NCBI RefSeq assembly: GCF_000699445.3 | Contig: NC_067196.1 | Location: forward strand, 86,356,364 to 86,420,363 | Reading direction: 5' to 3' | Origin: Schistosoma haematobium | Lineage: Eukaryota > Platyhelminthes > Trematoda > Strigeidida > Schistosomatidae | Length of the DNA stretch: 64,000 bases | Shown here: in pieces, positions 58,502 through 64,000 of the stretch | Position numbering within the stretch: the first letter of the stretch is position 1 | How the letters are laid out: each line of letters begins with the position of its first letter | Made by a program: the position numbers and the translations under genes | Notes under the pieces: model-generated | The model's database searches: none | What the model was told of the DNA's origin: nothing | The model's input: the letters and a program-made list of their open reading frames with translations, nothing else

Positions 58502-58576
58502 TGATTCACGATCGGTGTAATAAAAACTCATTGCAGTAGTCTCAATGATGACCAGTACCACAAGTAACCCAATGTA
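58502..58576 (-). CDS. Tetraspanin exon: TM3
   Basis: Minus-strand exon of 75 bp between acceptor TTTTATAG| and donor TCA|GTAAGT, phase 0 at both ends. It encodes YIGLLVVLVIIETTAMSFYY followed by TDRES: the end of a hydrophobic helix with the acidic residue (E) typical near the outer end of tetraspanin TM3, then the start of the large loop. Upstream exon(s) with TM1-TM2 must lie at higher coordinates, perhaps beyond the window. The four exons 58502, 55499, 53524 and 51649 total 456 bp, exactly 152 codons, with consistent phases, which supports one gene. Confidence 0.8.
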
Positions 58577-58729
58577 CTATAAAATAAAAAACATAATTAT
58601 CTTTTATTAAAATATTCGGATTTGAATAAGCATATTTTTAATGAAAGTTTTAAGATCAATCTTTTGTGAATATTTCAAGAATGGGACAATTTGTGATCTG
58701 CATGGTCAATTACATCTGAAGTCTGTAGT

Positions 58730-59140
58730 GGCTTAGCTTCGTTAATCGACCACCACGATAACCATTATTATATAAATCTGGTGTTTAAAATCAGAAGGCA
58801 ATAAGAAGAGGCAACTACAGTTTATTAGCGGATAACAAAGCTACAAACAAATCAAGCGAATATGAAGCAGAGAGGCGAATTTATAGTCGAATCGAATAAG
58901 GCACAGCTAAGCAAGGCAAAGGTTAATAATAGGATTCGAGTACATATATACATGGGGAAGAGGCTGAACATCGAGTGATATTTAAGCCATCAACATTTTA
59001 GCTAGAGTCTGTCATGCGACCAAGCGTACACGTTTATACAGACAAGATAGTGATCATAATAGTACAAAGAAATATGCGATTTGTTACTATTTGAATAACA
59101 CTGTCGGTTAAGTTAGTTGATAGAAGGGCTTAACCATGAT
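58730..59140 (-). mobile_element. LTR-like repeat family B, reverse copy
   Basis: Minus-oriented counterpart of 42080-42495. On the minus strand it has a TATA-like CGACTATAAATTCGCCTCTC and GCTAATAAACTGTAGTTGCC in the same order. Confidence 0.55.
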
Positions 59141-59439
59141 CAAAATCGATTAATTATAACATTGATTGACGAGTGTGCACTGACATAAATTGAAAGGTGA
59201 AAAAACATGCTGTCTACTGAACCATGATTCATTGACATTGTTAAATGTATGAGTTATTTTCATGTCCTGATAAGCATAAGGAATGGTAACTTTTGGGATC
59301 CATTTGTGTACCAATACTATACGTATATTTTTATCGTATAATTGGCAAATAACTAAACTATTCATATTCGTGTTCCTCATATTATGGGCTTTATTTCGAC
59401 CTATTTATTTTGAACTATTGTTATGCGACTTACCATTCT
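59141..59439. other. Stretch without recognised feature
   Basis: Short overlapping frames on both strands (59150-59380, 59283-59513) without family features. Confidence 0.25.
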
Positions 59440-59880
59440 TGAATTATGCCCTGGGAGAACCAGTTCCTTCAGGATTACAAGTACACCTTGCTGACAAGTG
59501 TCAAGTAACATGAAACCCGGGTCCAGGGTTCCCTGTCGACTACCTCCAACCACCATCTAATCTCACAATAGTGCACGCGATGTCGAGTCACCTACGCTGG
59601 TGGCCACATTGCAACATGGTCGATAGCATTCGATCTGCACTAATAAGGACTAGACACGCAACCAATTGTGATTACATCTCAGTCCTACAGGAGGTCGGTC
59701 GCGGCTCAGATAGCTCAGTGGTAACGTCTCTGACTGTGAAGCTGGGTGACACGAGATCGAACCCGCCAGGGCGCACCAGTTCCCTCAAGTTTAGAGATAC
59801 ACCTTGCTGACAAGTGCCAAGCAGCACTAAACCGGGGTCCAGGGTTTCCTGTCGACTACCTCCAGCCATCATCTAACCTG
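59440..59880 (+). repeat. F3 hammerhead SINE, tandem tail-to-head dimer
   Basis: The 3' part of one plus unit (59440-59690) is followed directly by the head of the next (59700-59880). The head has a perfect A-box-like TAGCTCAGTGG and B-box-like GATCGAACCC. Hammerheads at about 59484-59530 and 59802-59847 both have ACCTTG/CAGGGT stem I and a GTC cleavage site, but both read CTGACAA for CTGACGA, and the second also has TAAAC for GAAAC. Confidence 0.75.
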
Positions 59881-60867
59881 TCTGCCAATTACTACCCCCC
59901 TTGTTCACAGCCACATTTAGCTAAATCTTGTACAAATGTTATTTCATATTTTATGGTACGGTGTGGTCTATCTGGTTGGTATATAAACCCAGTATGCTTG
60001 AAATAAGTGATTCATATTGCAGAGGCTGAGATAAGTGTTCTGGACTTAACTGGCTGGGATAGGCACGAAACAGGACCAATAAGTACTCTAGACTGCTCTT
60101 ACGGGTTTTATGCGTCGTTGGTCCGATCTATAATCCCCTGCTCTCTAATTGGCTGTAGCATTATGTTTACATTAACAGGGCACACAGACCACAAGTTATA
60201 ACAGTTATTTAGTCCGGAGTTGGATTACATGTATATGGTAATGTATGAACTTGAGAAGTTTCTAGTCAGATAGAGCTACTCAGTACTTTATTAGTTTCCA
60301 ATAATCTTTGCAGTTATTGTTAATTTGTTCAATAGTTAAAGTAATTAAAATGTTATTTATCAATGTATTTTCCAAGAGAAACTTTTCGAATTAGTAAAGC
60401 TCTTATTAACGAAGGGTATTTAATGAACAGCTTGAACTATACTTAAAATGCGTGGAAATAGAGTTTTCTGAAGGAAAACATCTTTAGCCATTCCTTTTTA
60501 ACATTAAATTCATAGTATATGAATTAATTCAATTCTACCGATTACGTTGTCCAGAAAGAAGATGAAAATTTCATGATTAGATCATCCAGATCAGAAAATC
60601 GAACACATAGACAATGAAAATACCATTAGACAGGCTCTTATAAATTGTAAATTTACCGTCAGTTCACTTCTTATATGACATGAAATAACTCCGAATCCGA
60701 TTTCTAGCTTAACACTACACTTTAACTGAATGATAATCCATTTTTTACTGTATTACTCTTTTTTCAAGAAAGAGTCTATTTAACACAATGGTACTTAATG
60801 TTTTTTCATACACTCTCTTAATATACACTTAAAGGTTTAATATAATTAATTCCCTTTATGAATTTAA
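59881..60867. other. AT-rich stretch, weak L2 leader remnant
   Basis: 60530-60625 weakly matches the L2 leader (plus). 59746-60201 has short frames running out of the F3 repeat; none is supported as a gene. Confidence 0.3.
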
Positions 60868-61706
60868 ATAAAGCCAGAACAAACATTGATGCAGAATAAT
60901 ATGAATTCCCAATATAAAGGTTGTGGAGATTATTAACTTTTTGATTGAGATCATGAACCAATTGATGTCAGACCACCGTTGGAAACTTGGAACCACTGAA
61001 CGGCCGTTCCGTCCTATTGTGGGACACCTCAGCAGCGCGCATCCACGGTCCCGCTCGCGAGGTTCGAAGTCAAGGCCTTCGGTCTCGCGCACCAACGCCT
61101 AATTTACTGGACCACTGAACCGGCATGCAATGGTGTTAGTGTCTAACATCAATTGGTACATGATCTCAATCAAAAATTTAATATCAATTCATTATATTTC
61201 GTGGTTATTTGGTGTTAGAATCAAGGAAACATTAAGGATGGGTGATGTAATAGTTGAGTGAAGTTTAGGGACATAAGATGAATTATGTGAAAATTTGAGA
61301 GGTAATGAAGGGTTTACATAAGATTAATAGAATTAAAAAACTGGTAAGATGGGTTACGTAATAATTGAATAGGATTTGAAGGCTTCACATAATTTAAGAG
61401 AATCAAGTGAGTGGAAATGTATGAGTGAAGGGGTGGTTTGAGGATTCGGTAATGGAAGAGAAATATAACAAAATAAAACTAATGACTAAAAATAATTGAA
61501 TTACCAGGGTAGTAATTCCATGAATCGTATGTAAGCCCTTCATTACCTCTCAAATTTTCACATAATTTATCTTATGTCCCTAAACTTCACTCAACTATTA
61601 AATCATCCATCCTCAATATTCCTTTAATTCTAACACCAAATAACCACGAAATATAATGAATTCATATTATTCTGCATCAATGTTCGTTCTGGCTTTATAC
61701 TAACTT
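60868..61706. repeat. Large inverted repeat split by an F2 insertion
   Basis: Left arm 60868-60908 plus 61186-61318; right arm about 61535-61706. The outer ends pair ATAAAGCCAGAACAAACATT with its reverse complement. The inner part includes TTTAGGGACATAAGATGAAT on the left and its reverse complement on the right. The loop (61319-61534) contains imperfect direct repeats of about 85-100 bp. Confidence 0.75.
60909..61185 (-). repeat. F2 hammerhead SINE with readable ends and target duplication
   Basis: A 277-bp minus-strand F2 insertion in the left arm. The right arm preserves the empty site, in which AATTC occurs once; here it flanks the insert at 60904-60908 and 61186-61190. The hammerhead core is damaged (CTGAGGT, GGAAC). 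Confidence 0.75.
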
Positions 61707-61984
61707 ACAGCTTTACCTGTAATGATTATTGTAGCTCATAACTTTATTCTAAATAGAAGTTTATTGATAAAAATTGACAAGTCAAATGAAATATTAGTGG
61801 ATTAACATATCCAATTACTTCACTTAATCACTTACCGCATGTTATGACTGGATTTAAGTTTAACAACTAAAAATATAAGTATCATCGTCAAATTTGTCAT
61901 TCACTAAATAATAAGTAAAATATTGAACTAATATTACATTTAGCGATAAAAGTGTTTGGCTTAAAATGAAGTAGATAATTATAT

Positions 61985-62300
61985 AGTGAGAGGCCGTGAC
62001 CAGTGGAGCTCAATCGGATCTGTTATAAGGTAGTAACTCACTGATGACAATGGTGGACTGTGGCGCAATTCCGTAAATTGGTTGGTGTTAGACATTAACA
62101 CCGTTGGATGTCGGCTCAGTGATCTAGAGATTATGCATTCGCACGCGAAACGGGACGGAATCGCCGGTGCGCACTGCTGAGGAGTCCCATGCTAGGATGA
62201 AACGGCTGTGCAGTGCTCCCAGGTTTTCCATGGTTATCTAGCTTCAGTTAACTCATGAATTCATTCGTTATATTACTACAATCTCCACAAAGCCCCTCTT
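61985..62300 (+). repeat. F2 hammerhead SINE, cleavage site mutated
   Basis: Plus unit with leader, head, hammerhead (about 62169-62214) and tail ending CTACAATCTCCACAAAGCCC. Core CTGAGGA and GAAA are intact, stem II GTCC/GGAT pairs, but the cleavage triplet is GTG, which hammerheads do not cut. Confidence 0.75.
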
Positions 62301-62399
62301 TGATTAAAATAATTCTTTCTTCTTACTGTCTAATTTATGTAAGTTTTTGAAATATTAGATGTATTTAGTTACACATTTCGTATCTGTGCAGTTGGTTAG

Positions 62400-62710
62400 T
62401 TATGTGGTGTATGGTACTTATGTTGACAGATATAAGTAGTATGTAACACTAATTAGAAGTCGAATGCCTGGCAATAGAAGGTTCAGAAGATCGAATTGAA
62501 GAGAACAGAAATGTAAACAGATAGTACTTGTAATAAGAACAGGAATGAAATAATGATGACGTTTTTAACAGACAACTGATGGAAGATATGCTAATGAAGT
62601 ATTTAATGTATGATTTTCCAGATTTCACTAAGATACTCTATAATTTTGCATTAAACGATAAGTTGATCTTCCTCATCTAATTTCTCGTTCATAACAGTTT
62701 TAGATAAGTG
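62400..62710 (+). repeat. Palindrome-ended repeat family N
   Basis: Plus copy, starting near GTACTTATGTTGACAGATAT. Confidence 0.55.
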
Positions 62711-63124
62711 CAATTTTCATCACTAAGATCTATAGGCAAAAGAATAATTCAAAACAGTAAAACATTGAATGTCTGTATTGTCCTAATCTACAATTACTAG
62801 TGGTAGTAGCCACCAATGTTTTCAAAGAAAGTCGAATAAAGAAAGTTCAAGTCTCAATCGTTAAATATGAACTAAGTATAAATGGTGATGTTTCACATTG
62901 TATGTTTATTTGTTAAAACATATTTTAATTACTTCGTTTAGAAAGTTTAAATCTCAAGTAACATTCACATAGATTAATGTATGTCATCTTTTCTCTACGA
63001 TTATCTAAGACTCAGTAAAATGTATCACCAAAATATACTTCCTCCAAATTTGTATAATCTCACCACAATACTAATAAGTAACAAATAGATTTTCACAACA
63101 TTTCCATATTCACACCTTATTTTT
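62711..63124. other. AT-rich stretch without recognised feature
   Basis: Nothing recognised. Confidence 0.3.
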
Positions 63125-63335
63125 TTCAGTATGGGAAGTTGTGGAGATTGTAATATTTTAACAGTTCAATTCATGAGTCAATCTAAGCTGGAACACCACT
63201 GAAAACCTGGAAGCACTAGACGGCTGTTTCAACCCAGCATGACCACGCGCGCGGAGCTCGAACCCAGGACCTTCGATGTTGCATACAAACGACTTGCCTT
63301 TAGACCGTTGGGCTGGCATCCAGTTTTCTGAGGTG
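63125..63335 (-). repeat. F2 SINE, hammerhead mostly deleted
   Basis: Minus copy with tail and head (B box GAGCTCGAACCC). The stretch for stem II to stem I is deleted. Confidence 0.65.
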
Positions 63336-63472
63336 AATAACTGTCTCTTATTTTTATTCATTTGACCGTGTTAAGTTGATTACTTTCAACTTGTTTTTAT
63401 TTCACTCTAACCGTTTGTTGTTGATTTCATGACTTTAAAAGTGACTTTAACTAACATTTGCTTAATCTAGTA

Positions 63473-63745
63473 CTGTGGTGCGTGCTACTTATATTGATAT
63501 AAGTAGTATATGACGCAAGTCAGGAATGCAATGTCTGGCAGCGGAAGATAGAGAAGATCAAGAAAGGAAGAGCGGGAATAGAAATGCAAGAACAACGAAG
63601 TTCGAGACAATTATTGAACATTTTGCAAGTTAAGTATTATAGTATGGTTTTTCTATTTTACCAAGTAACTCTGTAATTCTGTGTTAAATATAATTCGGTT
63701 GTCCCCACCCGTGTGCTCCTTCAGTACAGTACCACTATAAGTGAC
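63473..63745 (+). repeat. Palindrome-ended repeat family N
   Basis: Plus copy starting GTGGTGCGTGCTACTTATAT; the palindrome end is partly kept. Confidence 0.55.
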
Positions 63746-64000
63746 CTTACACTCCTGGATACCAAGAAAGTCTTTTGGTATTTATTGATCATCATTTGTG
63801 TTTACTTAAATGAAACTGATTACTTGTGATTCCAGCTTTGATTGTTTTGTAAGATTTTAAATTCTGAAAGTTTTCTATAATCCATATTTGAAATGATGAC
63901 TTATGCTTGAAAGAATTTCGGTCAGAATTCAATTATTTTCATATTGCAAACAATAGAATTATTTTTTCAAATAATTAATTTCAAACATACCACTCTAAGG
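63746..64000. other. AT-rich end of window
   Basis: A donor-like GTG|GTATGTTTG lies on the minus strand at about 63988, so an upstream exon could start just outside the window. Not called. Confidence 0.2.

Noticed and set aside
59700..59790. Possible tRNA gene, because of good A and B boxes
   Set aside because: No acceptor stem or anticodon arm of a functional tRNA can be folded, and the sequence continues into the F3 tail; it is a SINE head.

Overview
The window is about 64 kb of AT-rich, intron- and repeat-dominated eukaryotic DNA. It is most likely from a blood fluke (Schistosoma or a close relative). The reasons are dispersed tRNA-headed repeats that carry the Smα-type hammerhead ribozyme, schistosome-type non-LTR retrotransposon fragments, a Penelope-like element with a GIY-YIG domain, and tetraspanin exons of the kind common in flukes. 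There is no sign of operons, prokaryotic genes, rRNA or functional tRNA genes.

Host genes. On the minus strand, four exons with matching splice sites and phases (58502-58576, 55499-55603, 53524-53611, 51649-51836) join in frame to code for 152 residues of a tetraspanin: TM3, a large extracellular loop with CCG, PCC and GCW cysteine motifs, and TM4. The 5' exon(s) and the last exon were not found. A separate minus-strand first exon (18746-19060) codes for 105 residues with two membrane segments and a tetraspanin-like TM2 end. It stops at the same phase 0 donor position that the exon at 58502 would need upstream, so it looks like the start of a second, paralogous gene. Almost everything else lies in introns or between genes.

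Repeats. Three families of tRNA-headed short repeats dominate: F1 (Smα-like), F2 (the most abundant, about 30 pieces) and F3. In each of the three I can read a hammerhead ribozyme core just after the tRNA-like head. Stem sequences differ between families but pairing is kept, and each family has a self-complementary 8-base stem III. Many copies occur as inverted head-to-head pairs (minus copy then plus copy), and several as tail-to-head dimers. Also present are a terminal-inverted-repeat MITE family (six copies), a palindrome-ended repeat family (five copies), four LTR-like families, two non-LTR retrotransposon families in broken pieces, and dispersed repeats of unknown origin.

Special regions. 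25621-27160 and 35370-39509 are two versions of one block built from LTR-like units 585 bp apart. In the second, a 5'-truncated Penelope-like element of 795 bp inserted into a unit with a 10-bp target duplication, and the enlarged 1390-bp unit was then duplicated in tandem. At 47824-49462 lies a CTA/CTG microsatellite with 345 uninterrupted CTG triplets. At 50985-51304 there is a nearly perfect 151-bp inverted repeat with an 18-bp spacer. At 60868-61706 another inverted repeat was split by an F2 insertion whose ends and 5-bp target duplication can be read directly.
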